From NCBI GenBank assembly GCA_022496205.1, contig WTXD01000039.1, positions 62,001 through 126,000 of the forward strand: a stretch of 64,000 bases of DNA, written 5' to 3'. The notes under the pieces were generated by a model. That model made no database searches. It saw only the letters and a program-made list of their open reading frames with translations, and was not told the DNA's origin. Below, piece by piece: positions 46,151 through 57,869 of the stretch (positions are counted from its first letter, which is position 1; each line of letters opens with the position of its first letter). The position numbers and the translations under genes are program-made. Origin of the DNA: Gloeopeniophorella convolvens. Taxonomy: Eukaryota; Basidiomycota; Agaricomycetes; Russulales.

Positions 46151-47384
46151 ACCGGCAACTGCGTGCGCACATACCCCCGAGCTCGCTGTAAATAGACCCG
46201 TCTGTCCTGTCCTGCATCTCATCCATCATGCCTCTATGCATCTGTTCATCATTCATCTGTCGTACCTCTCCATTCCATTCCGCACATCGCCCCCGCATCC
46301 TGCATCACACGCTCGCACGCACCTCTGTATCATTATCCCTATCCCATCGTCGTTCCTTCATATCCTTCACATCCCCCTCATGCTCTCATCTGCTGCCGGA
46401 TATGTGCTGGAACCTTCCTAATCGTCGCCGCCGCAGTCCGGCACCGCGGTAGACACGCACCCTGTCTTCATACACCGTAATACATGCATGAGCCGCGGCC
46501 TGGCCCGTGCGCATATATGGTCACAAACGAAAGCGGATATGAATGTATGCGTGAATCTGAGGCAGGTCGTCAGCCCGGATATGTCCCAATGCATCTTGAA
46601 TACGCCGCGACGTCCCTTGCGTGCCAGCGATAGGTAATGCGTCTTACATTTACCAGAATGCCTACTAGACTCCGAAACCGTGCCTCATCTGAAAGAGCAT
46701 TGAGAGGCCCGTTTCATTTGCTTACTGCGTAGCAAGCCACATAGTAGGTCAATTACTCAGCGGGCACAAGTGGTATAATCGCGATAGTATATGCATCGTC
46801 TCCTTTCTTCCTTCGATGTACTCTACGCACGAGGAGGCGGCGTTCCCGCAAGAATGACATGTAGCCTAGTTTGCATGCTTGCCTCGAACGGAAAGGAACC
46901 GAGCCACCCCAACATTCGATGTTCACGTTCAGCCTTCAGGCCTTCAGGCACGAGAAGGCGCTGTTGCAGGGTGAACGTCAATGGAAAAAATCACATGTGC
47001 TCGTCCTGAAAGGATTTCCAACGACGATCCCGATATGCTACCGCGAAGAACATCAGGCACAGAGAATAGACGGAGGTATTAGAGCAATTACCTTTACTGT
47101 CTTATCCCTACTGGTATAACCCGGCGTTGAATGACAGTATGTCACTTGCCAACGACGTCCATCGAACGGGACCAGGTCTTGACTTCGTCGATCGAGAGTG
47201 CGTCTAAGGCTCGAGGTTCCTCGGGCACCCGCATCACTGTTGTCCGCAAGTTTTCCGCCGGGGGTGCCTGTTGTCGACAGTCGGAGGCCATTTGAACGAT
47301 ACCTTTGGCAGCGTCTCCTCAGGGTCGTGCCTAGTCTAGGGTACATCTCTCTCAGGAGCGGGCGAGACAGGCGTATAAGATAAT
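46151..47384. other. Intergenic
   Basis: The left part is a C/T-rich 3' region of X2 (CATC and CCCATC runs around 46200-46400). No supported gene is seen. Confidence 0.4.
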
Positions 47385-48002
47385 ATGGCATGGCCACTGA
47401 AGGCGGATCCTCATTCGCAACCCTCTCGTCTCCCGATGGTGTCTTCAACACCGGACCGAACAATGCTCATAAGGCTCTCAAGGCGCCTCAGTATGCGCGC
47501 CCGTAGTCCCGAACGTGCGGACCCGGAGGAGTCCACCGCTACCTCAGGGTCGTATCAAAAACAGAAGCATTATAGCACGAGCCAACTTGCAGAGCAGTGG
47601 GAGCAAGCCCGGCTCCATGGACGCCAGCGTGGAGAGGCCATCCTGTCGGCACTGCGAACAGGAATAGCAACCTGCCCCGACTGTGGTCGGCGACTGCGCA
47701 AGGCGCATCGCGCGGAGCACTGGCAGCGTCACTGGGCGCGTGCCCACGGCGGGCCGCAATACGTGCTATGCCCGATCGGTGGTGCAGAGGACGTAGAACA
47801 GTGTGAGGTTGGGTACAGCACATGCGCAGGCGCGATGCGGCACCTATTGGAGGAGCACAGGGAGGACACGGCGAGCGAGATGACTGCTGTTGAGGTATGT
47901 GGTTCGGTTCGGTGCTGCGATATCAGAGTGACTAAGCCCCAAGCTCCAAGGAAGCACGGGAAGATCGCGCTTTTGGGAATATGGAACAAGCTGTTCACGT
48001 AG
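47385..48002 (+). CDS. Small Cys/His-rich finger-like protein
   Basis: A 205-residue open frame, not assigned to a family. The central part carries CPDCGRRLRKAHRAEHWQRH...H, which fits a C2H2-like finger. A second possible zinc site follows, with Cys residues in CPIGG...C...C and a final HLLEEH. The N-terminus is basic and disordered. A GTATGT sequence right after the codons for TAVE (about 47896) could be an intron donor, so the C-terminal 35 residues may be intronic read-through. Similar finger proteins lie at 37.0-38.7 and 42.1-43.0 kb. Coding status is likely but the ends are uncertain. Confidence 0.45.
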   Translation: MAWPLKADPHSQPSRLPMVSSTPDRTMLIRLSRRLSMRARSPERADPEESTATSGSYQKQKHYSTSQLAEQWEQARLHGRQRGEAILSALRTGIATCPDCGRRLRKAHRAEHWQRHWARAHGGPQYVLCPIGGAEDVEQCEVGYSTCAGAMRHLLEEHREDTASEMTAVEVCGSVRCCDIRVTKPQAPRKHGKIALLGIWNKLFT

Positions 48003-48594
48003 GCTGGCACCGTGTGCGGACGGCGGACGATTACTCTGTCGAAGAGCGATGGGCGGTAAAGCTCGTGTGGTGCCAGACTGGTAGATATTCAAAGGGCAGA
48101 GAACGTAGGGCACAGGGTTGCTGTTCGATCAGAGTCTGCAAATGTACGGGTCCAGCGATGGGCAAAGGATCCAGAGGGTGTTTTCCATGGCACTGTGGGA
48201 GCAAGACGAGAGGGCACGTACACAGCTTTCTCTCCACTAAACCTGAAGGTAGCATCGAATCGTCCTCGGAAAAGAAGCGCATGAGCGGAGTCGAATGGAC
48301 AGCGTTCGGGCGGCGGCGGACTGCGGCGGATTCTGTCCCTGCCGCCGGGGCCACGCGAGCGGCCCACCTTGCTTGCACCAGCTTGCACCTTGCGGCCAAT
48401 TTATACGACCTGGGCCTAGGTCGTCTACAAGCCTCATTCTTCCAACGCACCGCTTTTCCATGACGAGAAGACTCCACTTCAACGTGCACCCTTCTGCCGT
48501 CAAGTACGGATGTATAGGATTTCAAAGGATGATACCTCGTGTACAGACAATCCAGGTTGACTTGTCAGCGCTCCGTCTACTGCCCTGCCTATGC
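48003..48594. other. Intergenic
   Basis: No supported gene. Overlapping frames on both strands lack motifs. Confidence 0.4.
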
Positions 48595-49814
48595 CTACAG
48601 ATTCGTAATCTGCACCTTTATCGCACCGCTTTTCGGGTCAGCACTTGTCTCGAAGGCCTTGACCGCCTCCTCGATCGAGAATCGATGCGTGACCAGCTTC
48701 CTGATATCCCCCAGCACACCTGATTCCACGAGTCGTATCGCCTTCGGCCACGTGTTCGCATACCGGTACTGGAACCTGAGGTCCACCTCGCGCGTCGACA
48801 GCCGCATGAACGGGAACTGCATCTCGTTCTTCCCGACGCCGACGACGAACACCGTCCCGCCGAAGCGCACAGCCTCGATTGCGGCTCCGATCGACGCCTC
48901 TGCGCCCGTGCACTCGAGCGCTAGGTCAGGCTCCGTCCCGCCCATCGCGTCGACCACGCGCGCCGCGAGCTCAGACTGCGTCTCGCTGCGTGCGACCCGC
49001 AGCGTGCGCACGCGACCGGGCGCGAGCGATTCGGCGAACGTAAGCCGCCCTTCGTCGAGATCTGTGATGACGAGCGGATGCGCGCCGGCGGCGCGCGCGC
49101 AGAGAAGTGTCGTGAGCCCTATCGGGCCTGCTCCGCAGATGAGCACGGAGTCGCCGAGGCGCAGGTTAGCGCGCTCCACGGCCGCAAGTGCGACGGAGAG
49201 CGGCTCGAGCAGCGCTCCATCCTCGAAGGAGAGGGTCTCCGGGAGCTTGTGGCACCACACCGCTGGGTGAGTCAAGTAGCGCCGCAGCAGCCCTGGCACC
49301 GGTGGCGTCGAGCGGAAGAGGACACGCTCGCAGCCATTATAGCGGCCGGTGAGACAGGGTGCGCAGGCATGGCACGGGATGCCGGGTTCGATCGCGACCT
49401 TGTCGCCTGGCTTCAGGTGGGTTACTGATGAGTGGACAGCGACAATCTAGCGCAAATCCGTGTCACAAGATGAGCACATAGGCGAGGTGAGGGTACCAGG
49501 TACCTCTCCGGCGGATTCGTGGCCCAGTATGTGCTTATCCTCGACGATCATGGGCCCGATGCGTCCTGCGTGCCAGAAATGGATGTCCGAGCTGAGCCAG
49601 ATTTCCACATTAGCCTGATCCTTCTGGATCGGGCGGATGGATGGACCCACCCACAGATACCTGTGCTTCGGACTTGCACAACTACCTCACCCTCTGCAAG
49701 AGCCGCTCCAGATTGGATGCTCGCCACTGACGGTTGAGCATCATCAAGCCACAAGTTATGCTGTGGGTCAGTATAAACGCCAACGTTAGGTTTCAAGTCT
49801 GAGAGAGAAACCAT
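48595..49814 (-). CDS. Zinc-dependent polyol dehydrogenase (L-arabinitol/xylitol/sorbitol dehydrogenase family)
   Basis: Predicted 367-residue medium-chain dehydrogenase in three exons (49814-49651, 49591-49504, 49446-48595) with 59 and 57 nt introns in phase. Catalytic zinc ligands are in [13 protein letters not shown] (Cys) and [11 protein letters not shown] (His, Glu). The structural zinc site is [15 protein letters not shown], four Cys. The Rossmann motif is GAGPIGL, and the acidic residue in [10 protein letters not shown] indicates a preference for NAD+. [17 protein letters not shown] and [15 protein letters not shown] are typical of fungal L-arabinitol 4-dehydrogenases and xylitol dehydrogenases, which oxidise sugar alcohols in pentose use. 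The two subtypes cannot be separated by eye. All key residues are present and the enzyme should be active in the cytosol. Confidence 0.88.
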
Positions 49815-50058
49815 GGTGGTGGATGGGAAGATATGCAGGAATTCCGTGGTGCCATGGGAGGACGGTGAAATTCATAAGGCTCTCGACGGGTGCAAACCAC
49901 ATGGACGGTTTGTGCCGGACCGGACAGGAAGCACGGGCCGGAAGCCAGCAGGTCAGGAGGAAGGAATCGGGCCGGGCTGGTTATAGGCGACGATTCTCTC
50001 GCATACATAATAGAATTTAAAGCCGATAGACAAACAGGCTCTATGCAGGTAAAACATT

Positions 50059-52143
50059 TCAATACGAGGCGTTGTTGTGTACATGACTCTCCACGCCAAT
50101 CACACTGACGTTCCTCTGTGAAATGTAATCAGTGCCCTCGCGCTCAGCACCATCAAAAAGAGATGGGCGCACCTTCCGCGGGAACTGCGCGGTGACTCGG
50201 TTACAACCCCAACATTTGAGCTCTTCCAACTTCGGACATCCATCCAAGATCGCTTTGATGACGAAATCGTCTACAGCCCTGTTCCACCCAATGTCCAGCA
50301 TCCGCAGCTCCTTTGCGTCCGCGAGGTTCGACAGGGCCTCAGTCGTAGTTTCACGCCAGGAGTTGATGTCCAGTACCGATAGGGTGGATGATGTGCACTC
50401 TAAGAGCGCTGGGAGAGCGAGCGTGCCGACGTGCGGGGCACGGGCAATGCTGAGCTCGGTGAGTGCGAGGGTCGCCACTCGTGGAAAAACTCAGCGACAC
50501 CTTCGTCTGTGAGTGCCGACAGGTTATTCAGCTTGAGCGAGACAAGGTGAGGCGCGTAGGTTTGTATTCCGCCCATGAGGAAATCATCACCCAGATCATC
50601 GTGGCCGGAAAGGTCGAGATGTGTAAGCTGTGCCCCGCGCGCATGGAGTACACCGATCATGCCATCTTCGGAACACGACACACTGGGCGAGGACAGGTCG
50701 AGCTGCTCCAGATGCTTGAAAGAAGAGACGTATTGCAGAAACGTGTCATCAAGCTTGCCAACTTCCTTGAGACGCAGTTCGGTGACGTTTGGGCAGGAGT
50801 TGGCCAGTGCCGACATGCACGCGAGATCAAAGCGAGGGCTCTGGTTAAGTAGGAAACCTTTGAGATTGGGGTGCGATTGGAAGAAAGATATCCAGGCTGG
50901 CCCACGGATTAGGAAAGGACCAAGGAGTTCCAGGCGCGTGAGAGCAGGAAATGACGTTGACCAAGCGTCGATGACCGGGTCATTGAGGTGGCCACAAAAA
51001 TCGATCCGAAGAGAAGTGAGGTTTGGGTTTAGCTGGGAGAGCGTCGTGAGGGCGGGTGGCTCAAGCTTTGTGCCATCGTATATGGTGAGGTTCGTATTTT
51101 TGACGTCATAGAACAGGGTTGCGTTCTCGGGCGTCCTGTGGGGTTTGATTAGGATAACAGTGGACAGCTAGATGCGATGTAGCGCATACAGAGATCTGTT
51201 CCGGCAAAGTGCGCGGATGATCCTGTCGAGGTTGACAGACCCGATATCTCCAAATGCTTCGACATCGCTGATGTGCCTTGAGATGATCTGGGTCGAAAAG
51301 TGAGGCAAAAACGACGCGTGCACACTCGAGGCTGCTCACCTTGATGCATGAGGAGACGAGTGTGGGAACCTTCCTCTCCTCGTGGCTAGCGGCGCCGCGC
51401 TTCTCAGCGGGAGCCTTGCGCTTGCGTGGTGCAGCGGCTTCTTGAAAGGATCCCGCCAGATGCCTTGGCACAGATGTGACACAGATAGCCAGGTGGTGGA
51501 TTCGCAGCCATGGTGTACTTTGTCTGAGCGCATTTTGGTGAGACACACCAGGACGATAATGATCAGCGCACCACCGTGAATTGTTTTGAACATTTGGCAC
51601 ACTTTTCGAAGCCCCCGACAGGCGGCTTGGGTCCACTAGACTTGTTCGCCCACAAGGACTTGGACAAAGCCGTGTACATGTCCTCCTCTCATCTTCGTAA
51701 TCGTCATCGTCGTTCTTCTTAGCCTTCTTCTTGGCAGCTGCCTTCTGCTTTTCTAAGTTGGCTTTTGAGGTTTTCCGTTCTTTCGCGCAGATGTTGCCTC
51801 CTCGTCGCTATCGAGGTGGTCGGAATCAGGGGCGGCCTTGGAGTTTAGGAGTGAGCACCCCATGTAAGAGGAGTAGTAAGCGAGAACGCACAGCGTCCTC
51901 AGGCGCGCTGGGTCCAGCAGTTTGCTCTCCTTCTCCTGGTTCAGCGGGGTTGCCGTCCGCGGGGGCGTTACTAGGGCCTGCCTCGGGCTGCCCCCGCTGC
52001 AAGGCTCTGCGACGAATCAAGTCATGGCTGATACCTGACTCCTGCCGGTGGTTGAGATGTCTGAAAAGGGGTACTTTATGCATGCATACCCTTAAGAATT
52101 CTGTGAGGGCAGAAGTAGGCCCGCGGACGTTGTTTCTCCTCAT
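50059..52143 (-). CDS. RAD7: RAD7 homologue (nucleotide excision repair LRR protein), with apparent frameshifts
   Basis: Homologue of Rad7, the leucine-rich-repeat protein of the Rad7-Rad16 complex in global genome repair. The N-terminus is RRNNVRGPTSALTEFLR, interrupted by an intron before ESGISHDLIRRRAL. A lysine-rich acidic linker, a Cys-rich block (GGFEKCAKCSKQFTV, then after an intron TKYTMAANPPPGYLCHICAKAS) and a PRKRKAPAEKR stretch follow. Then comes the LRR domain (IISRHISDVEAFGDIG, LNPNLTSLRIDFCG, LTHLDLSGHDDLGDDF, MLDIGWNRAVDDFVIK, LEELKCWGCNRVT) to IGVESH. To keep this frame at least five one-base shifts must be assumed, near 51771-51784, 51681-51692, 51449-51455, 51434-51442 and 50471-50484. 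They could be consensus errors or early decay. Upstream and downstream genes need none. Confidence 0.82.
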
Positions 52144-52881
52144 TGTGGCTTGGGAACAAAGGCTGGATCAAAAATCCATAAATGACCGTGACGCGCCTCG
52201 ACGCGACGCGCTAATTGGTGCCAAACATGCACAAATACGTTACTCCTGACACGGACACGTGCCTTGGACACATTGTAGCGCTCCAGTACGCTCCAGCCAC
52301 TTTGCAACTCTTTGCAGGCAATCCCGAGATCGGTCTTGGAAATGCGCGTGCGCCGTGTAATCACACTCCTCCTCTCTGACTGACCACCGGGAATCGGCCA
52401 TTTTTAACCAAACTCTCCGTCGCCCGAGCCCGGTGGGAGTCTCGGTGAGTCATGCAAAGCGCGATTCTGCATTACCAGCTCCTTGTTTCCACGGATCATC
52501 AATATCACCTGCCAGAATATCGAGCGCTCTGACTATACGTCTTCTGGCCACGCCTGGTCCCGTTGCGGCACCACACCGCCCTGTGTTCATTCGCCAGCCA
52601 ATTACCTCTTTGCTCCTCTGGTCTACGTGAGCACAACCAGGTTCTCACATTCGGTACTTTTGGCTAACAGAGTCAGCAGAATAAGGTCAATGATGTCGGC
52701 CACTGCGCAACTTCTTTATGGCATTGTAATCGCGCCCTACGTATGTAGTATTTCGTTTGTGTTGATCTTGTAATCATTCGTTCCGCAACATAGCCGCCCT
52801 AAACCTCTATATGTATCACTGTGCACTGACGCCGCCTCCTTTCTTCTTCCTACCCACATAGAAGTCATTCGAGAGATAACG
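52144..52881. other. Divergent promoter region between RAD7 and ADH
   Basis: About 740 bases between two divergent genes. No TATA box stands out. It holds no coding feature. Confidence 0.4.
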
Positions 52882-54384
52882 ATGGCCAACTCATCCATAC
52901 CCTCTACCCAACGCGTAGCGCTTCTGACAAGCTTCAAAGAGCCACTTCAGATAGTTACCTCTTATCCTGTTCCCCCTCCAGAGACTCTGGAGCAAGGGCA
53001 ATGTTTGCTGCGTATGGAAGCGACCGGCGTGTGCCACTCGGACGTCTACATTACGAAGGGCGATCTTCCGACGGCTCCTCTGCCGTTCGTCCCAGGTCAT
53101 GAGGGCATCGGCACTGTCGTCGCTCTGGCTCCCGGGACGCAGCCTGTCGAGGGCGTGGACGTCGGCTCTCGCGTCGGCGTTAAATGGATCGTGTATGCGT
53201 GCGGCTCGTGCGAACTCTGTCGTACAGGCTTTGATCCCTGTGAGTCAAACAACACCTGGGCTAGTTACTGCGGTTGATTCTTATTCTGGCAGTATGCTCC
53301 AAGAAGAAGATCCCGGGACTCATGGTAAATGGAACTTTCAGCGAATACATGGTACGCGAAGCATGGCCTTCGTAAACGCGTGCCAACTGAGGCTTTCTCA
53401 GGTTGCCAGCGTGGCACATGTTGTTCCCATCCCTGACGGCGTCCCGAGCGAAGAAGCTGTTCCAGTCTTGTGCGCAGGCCTGACTGCGTACAAGGCATTG
53501 AAGATCTCGAACACGAAGGTTGGAGACTGGGTCGCGATCCCTGGAGCAGGCGGTGGTCTCGGCCATCTAGGTACTTCCCCAAATCACTGCGCTTCCTAAA
53601 ATCTCGTTCTCAAGGAATTGACAGCCATCCAGTATGCCGTTGCTAAAGGTCTCCGAGTGCTCGCGATCGGTGAGCGCCGAATCGCTTCGTGACTCTCAAC
53701 GCTCCTCGACCCTCCTTGTTGCAGATTCGGGAGAGTCAAAGCGGAAGACATGCCTCGAGCTCGGCGCAGAAAGTTGGCTGGACTTTGCTGAGAGCACTGA
53801 CATCGTTACCGATGTTATGGCTGCGTGCGGGGGGCTCGGGCCACACGCAGCCATCGTCGTGTCCACTGTCGTACGTGGGTCCCACATGGCCTTCGCCATG
53901 GCGGAATGGCTGAATAGAAAGCAACAGGATAGAGCATACAACGACGCGGTCCACTATTTACGTCCGGCTGGCACCCTCGTGGCCGTCGCGATCCCTTCGG
54001 CTGCGTTCAAACTCGACGCTCCATTGCGCCTCATCCTTGCGAAGGTTTGATCTTTCATCTCTGTTTCCATTGCACGCTTCTGACTCGAAAGGGTAGAGCT
54101 TGCACATAATCGGCACTGTTGTTGGGTAAGCGCCAGACAACATCGCCCATGTGGCACTGCGTGACAGGTGTGGTCGAAGTAACCTGCAGGACACCATCGA
54201 AGCGCTTGACCTAGTAGCGCGGAAGAAGGTCCGGACGCATTGTACCGTTCACAAACTTGACGAAGTCAACAGGTACGTGACTGCGAGACTGATCTGCTGT
54301 CGTCAAAGACATAACGCAACGCGTAGCATCATACGAGAGGTGGAACAAGGGAAGATCACCGGGAGAGCTGTCATTCGCTTCTAG
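52882..54384 (+). CDS. Zinc-type alcohol dehydrogenase (ADH1 class)
   Basis: Predicted 357-residue medium-chain ADH in nine exons: 52882-53239, 53293-53351, 53402-53570, 53625-53669, 53725-53870, 53928-54044, 54097-54125, 54180-54272 and 54327-54384. The lengths sum to an exact frame. Catalytic zinc ligands are in [10 protein letters not shown] (Cys) and FVPGHEGIG (His, Glu). The structural zinc site is [15 protein letters not shown]. The cofactor motif is [14 protein letters not shown], followed by LAIDSGESK, where Asp suggests NAD+. RQ is replaced by LQ in the [14 protein letters not shown] segment. The end, [18 protein letters not shown], is typical. Exon 7 has only 29 bases. Role: interconversion of alcohols and aldehydes in the cytosol. 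Its last two exons are partly copied at 57540-57727. Confidence 0.9.
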
Positions 54385-54548
54385 TCGAACAGGTCAAATG
54401 GCAGAGTTATGTGGTGCCATGAGGAAAGAACTCATGACAATTCATACTCATGACGCCCTCGGAGTGTACGAGTAGCTTATTGTGGCAGCAATCAACGTAC
54501 AATTGCGAACCTCGCATCTACGATATGGACGGAATGGGTTGGAAGGAT

Positions 54549-56944
54549 CTAAAGTACATATCGGAAGTCCCTGTTTTGTCTGTCCGTCAAATCCAGGAAA
54601 TCCTGTTCGCCGAATAACGTCAGCCAATGCGGTCTCGACAAGCGAGGAACGTAGACGCACCTTCGGTACCTTCGCCTCTACGCGCCGACCATCATCCATA
54701 ATGTTCACGATGTATACGTCGTCGTACGTGTCATCCGGAGCCTCCGAATCCCGGCGCTTATTATCATGCGCCAGCAGCAGTCGGATGATGAACAAGAGCC
54801 CAATGCATGTCACAAAGCAGACGGCAACGATGATCCATGGGACGTGGAACCTGATTTATCAGGTGATCATGAGCACCGATCCTGAGGAACAGCAGGCATC
54901 GAATTGCTTACCGAGGGCTGTACTTTTCCCGCCACATGAATGGCCCAGAGGCGTTGCCAATGCAAGACGCAGAGAGTACGATAGCGTTAGTAGTGATCCG
55001 CTTCGTGTGACCCGATGTCGTCTGCGATGCCCATGCGAAGCCCAACGCAATCCCGGCAATCGCAAATTCTTGTTATCTTCGTTGAGCGAATTTTCACATT
55101 TCGAAAAAGCGAACCCACCCACGAGCCAGATAGAGAATAGCAGTCCAACGTTGTCATTGAAGGGAAGGAAGTTGACCAGGAGTAGCCCGAGAAGGCTGGG
55201 GATGTAAGAAGCCATTCCCACCCAAGCTCTGCTGTTCGGGATGTGTGATACGAGGAGGGTGGAGGCCAGGATTGCTAGGCTCTCTACCACACCGTCGACG
55301 CAGGTAAGGAGCGTCACCTTGAAGGGGTTGAAGCCGAAGGCCGATATGATAATTTGGCGTTGGTTGGTGAATGAGCTTGGGACATTGGAAAGCACAGAGA
55401 GGAGCGCAAAGAGCCATGTCTTAGGTTCCATTAAGGCTTCGATCATTCTGTTCAGGTATCCCTCAGACGGGAGACCAATAGGGATGGGCTGATACGTACT
55501 GCTCCTTCTTGAAATGCTTATTCTCAACCCCAGTCTGGTTTTCCCGCGAGACACGTCGTCAGCACGATGAGTTCAGGAGGTGATGACGAGGATGAAAAAG
55601 TACCTTGACTCGTTGAAGCGCCTTCACCCTCTCGTCCGCGGACAAGAACCAGGCATTCGTAGGAGAATCCGGGAGGAAGAAGCTGCGTCACTAGTCAGGT
55701 GTGCTGATATAATCAAGGTTCACAGTCTCCTTACTAGAAGAGCACGGAGACAATCACAGTGGTACCACCCGTGATAACCATCAACCTGTAACGAAATTAG
55801 GAAGAGTCACATAGCTGATATTCGCGTGATCTATACCATTGCCATGGTTTGAAGCCAGGGGTACGGATATGCAAACAACCGTAGCTTATGAACCCGCTGA
55901 AGATGAGACCTACAAGAAAAGTCAACATGGCGGGATTGATGTGAGGACGTGCACCGCATACCAACTCCGTTCATGCAGACTGTCGGGACGTGAGATAAAT
56001 TTAGCATAAAGATCAGAAAATGACTTGCACCAATATCCGAAACGCGCTGTGTACTCTCTCCTTGTGTAAAACATTGAACTGATAATCATGAATCCCGCTG
56101 TGACAGATCCTTCACATGCGCCGAGGATAAAGCGAACGACAAAGAGACCGGCGAAGTTCTTGCAAGCGGCGTGGCAGCACAGAACTGCACCCCACACGAA
56201 GACGTTAAAACTAGATGCATTTATGTTAGATCGGGGTATTTGAGACGGTTAGAGTGTGATACCTAAGCCACTTTCCAACAGGAAATTTCTGCAGTGCCAA
56301 ACTTTGCGGAAACAGGAAGATGAGGTGCCCGATAAAGAAGATCGTTCCCAGCCTGAATGACTGAATGTGAGATGGAGAATGGTCACATAGGAAATGGAAC
56401 GCGACCAGTTATATCTGTTGGAGGGTCGGCCTAAGTCGACCGGAATTTCGATATGTAACTCACTGATTCTGTGTAAGGTCGGTGGACTTCCTAGACGAGA
56501 CCTGAACACTTTGTAGCTCAAAACACTGAGATGGAACGTACTGGATCCCTAAGGCCACTGAGTTACCCAGCGTCGCCTTGTCCATGAATTGCAGCCTGTG
56601 AACACACGATTCAGCCGGCACGGGTGGCATGAATTGAGCGCTCTCACATGAACACCCCTATGATTGCGGGCTCACATCAATTACGCGTGCAGAATTGACT
56701 TGGTACATACCGCACATGAGTGGGAGTATGTGCTTGTCAATCTTTCCCCTATGTCGATCCAGTGAGGCCAAAGCAGTACCACGCATATTCGTACAGACCT
56801 GATTCTCGAGGCTACCTCGGGGTCCAGTGGCGAGGAAACTCCGGCCACGAACTGGGCAGCAGTGTCGACTTGAGCGGATTCGACAGACACGACGTGATCA
56901 TTCTTGGCTTCGTTCTTCTCGCTGGGGAGACTGGGGAGACTCAT
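54549..56944 (-). CDS. MFS transporter, Dal5/allantoate permease-like (ACS family), copy 1
   Basis: Predicted anion:cation symporter family transporter of the fungal Dal5 type, with many short introns. Motifs in order: SSPLDPEVASRIRGKIDKHILPLMC, LQFMDKATLGNSVALGIQ, LGTIFFIGHLI, LALQKFPVGKWL, VWGAVLCCHAACKNFAGL, FILGACEGSVTAGFMII, TRREYTARFGYW, GCLHIRTPGFKPWQW, FFLPDSPTNAWFLSADER, MIEALMEPKTWLFAL, NQRQIIISAFGF and VNFLPF. The C-terminus, after an intron that hides an apparent frame change, ends FLDLTDRQNRDFRYVL. The chain stays open with good splice sites. This family imports allantoate, nicotinate, pantothenate, biotin or similar small acids; the substrate here is unknown. It is expected in the plasma membrane. 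The second copy lies 3.3 kb away in the same direction. Confidence 0.85.
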
Positions 56945-57289
56945 CTTCGTGGGGAGTAGGCAGAGCGAAAGGAAAGGAAATCTTACAATGACCGGGAGTT
57001 GGCAGACGTGGTTTTATTGCTCCAGAGGAACCCATAGCAAACGCCACTGGGAGTACGGAGTCGTCAGCACAGGCGGCATGTTGTCGCCAGGTCTGGCAGA
57101 AGATAGGACGTACATGATACAGAAAGTAGCGGCCAGAAGCACTTTCCAAGAGACGAAGAGGAAGACTCAACTGCGGAGCCCAGTAGTTCCCCACGCGCTG
57201 CGGCGCAGACGACTGTCTGGCACTTTGATGAGCTTTGATGAAGCTGAGCGCGGTTGTGACCCACACGACAATGTGATTGGCTGAGGACT

Positions 57290-57315
57290 CCGACGCGTTA
57301 TGCATGACGCGTCGG
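57290..57315. promoter_or_regulatory. Palindrome with two ACGCGT boxes upstream of MFS copy 1
   Basis: Two perfect 9-base arms, CCGACGCGT and ACGCGTCGG, flank an 8-base spacer. Each arm contains ACGCGT, the MluI cell-cycle box known in yeasts. An inverted CCAAT (ATTGG) lies 10 bases to the left. The site is about 350 bases upstream of the transporter start and is conserved in the second copy, where the spacer differs by one base. Confidence 0.5.
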
Positions 57316-57539
57316 AACGTCTCTTGTCCCGCGGTGCGAACCCCTCCCGCCTCCTCCCCATCGCAGCGACGGTCTCTGTTAGTCTCCCAGAGGCAGACGC
57401 GTCGTCAACCCTCGTGCCTCGGGATCCGCCGTCAGGTCAATCTCGTCTCGGATCAGCCTGACTCTCGTTCCGCTCCGGAGGATCCCGCACGCGTTTCGTT
57501 GGCACCATCCAGTAGTAGACACTGTTCGTTGATACGGAA

Positions 57540-57727
57540 GGGTCCGAACGACAACGACCATTGTACTGTCCACAAACTCGACGAGTCAACAGGTACGTGG
57601 CTGTGAGACTGATATACTGTGGTCAAAGACATAACACAACACGTAGCATCATTCAAGAAGTGGAACAAGGTAAGATCACCGGGAGAGCTGTCATACGCCA
57701 AATGGCAGAGCTATGTGGCGCCATGAG
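57540..57727 (+). pseudogene. Truncated ADH 3' fragment created by the duplication
   Basis: This segment matches the end of exon 8, the intron and most of exon 9 of the ADH at 52882-54384 (HCTVHKLDE, then an intron of the same length, then [16 protein letters not shown]). One base is missing in the exon 8 part (GACGAGTCAAC against GACGAAGTCAAC), and the stop codon is replaced by Gln and read-through. It has no start, no catalytic domain and no promoter of its own. It is a dead remnant of the duplication. Confidence 0.8.
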
Positions 57728-57869
57728 GGAAGAATTCATGACGCGCTCAGGAAACTGTAATTCATGGAAAGCGCTGCGCTCAGGTGTATGAGTAGCGTGT
57801 TGTTGCAGCGATCAACGTACATGTTGTGAGTCCTGCATGTACGCGACCGTCGGAGAGGGTCAAAAGGAT

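Larger units (their letters stand above)
54225..57540. repeat. Tandem segmental duplication, unit 1
   Basis: This 3.3 kb unit starts within exon 8 of the ADH gene and covers its last exon, a complete Dal5-type transporter gene and its upstream region. It matches the next unit at a constant offset of about 3,317-3,320 bases over its whole length, with scattered substitutions and small indels. Confidence 0.85.

Noticed and set aside
48539..49270. 243-codon plus-strand frame
   Set aside because: Antisense to the polyol dehydrogenase exon 3, Ser/Arg-rich, without family features.
54549..54640. Apparent frameshift at the C-terminus of transporter copy 1
   Set aside because: A GTGCGT...GAACAG intron at the same place in both copies restores the FLDLTD ending, so no frameshift is needed.
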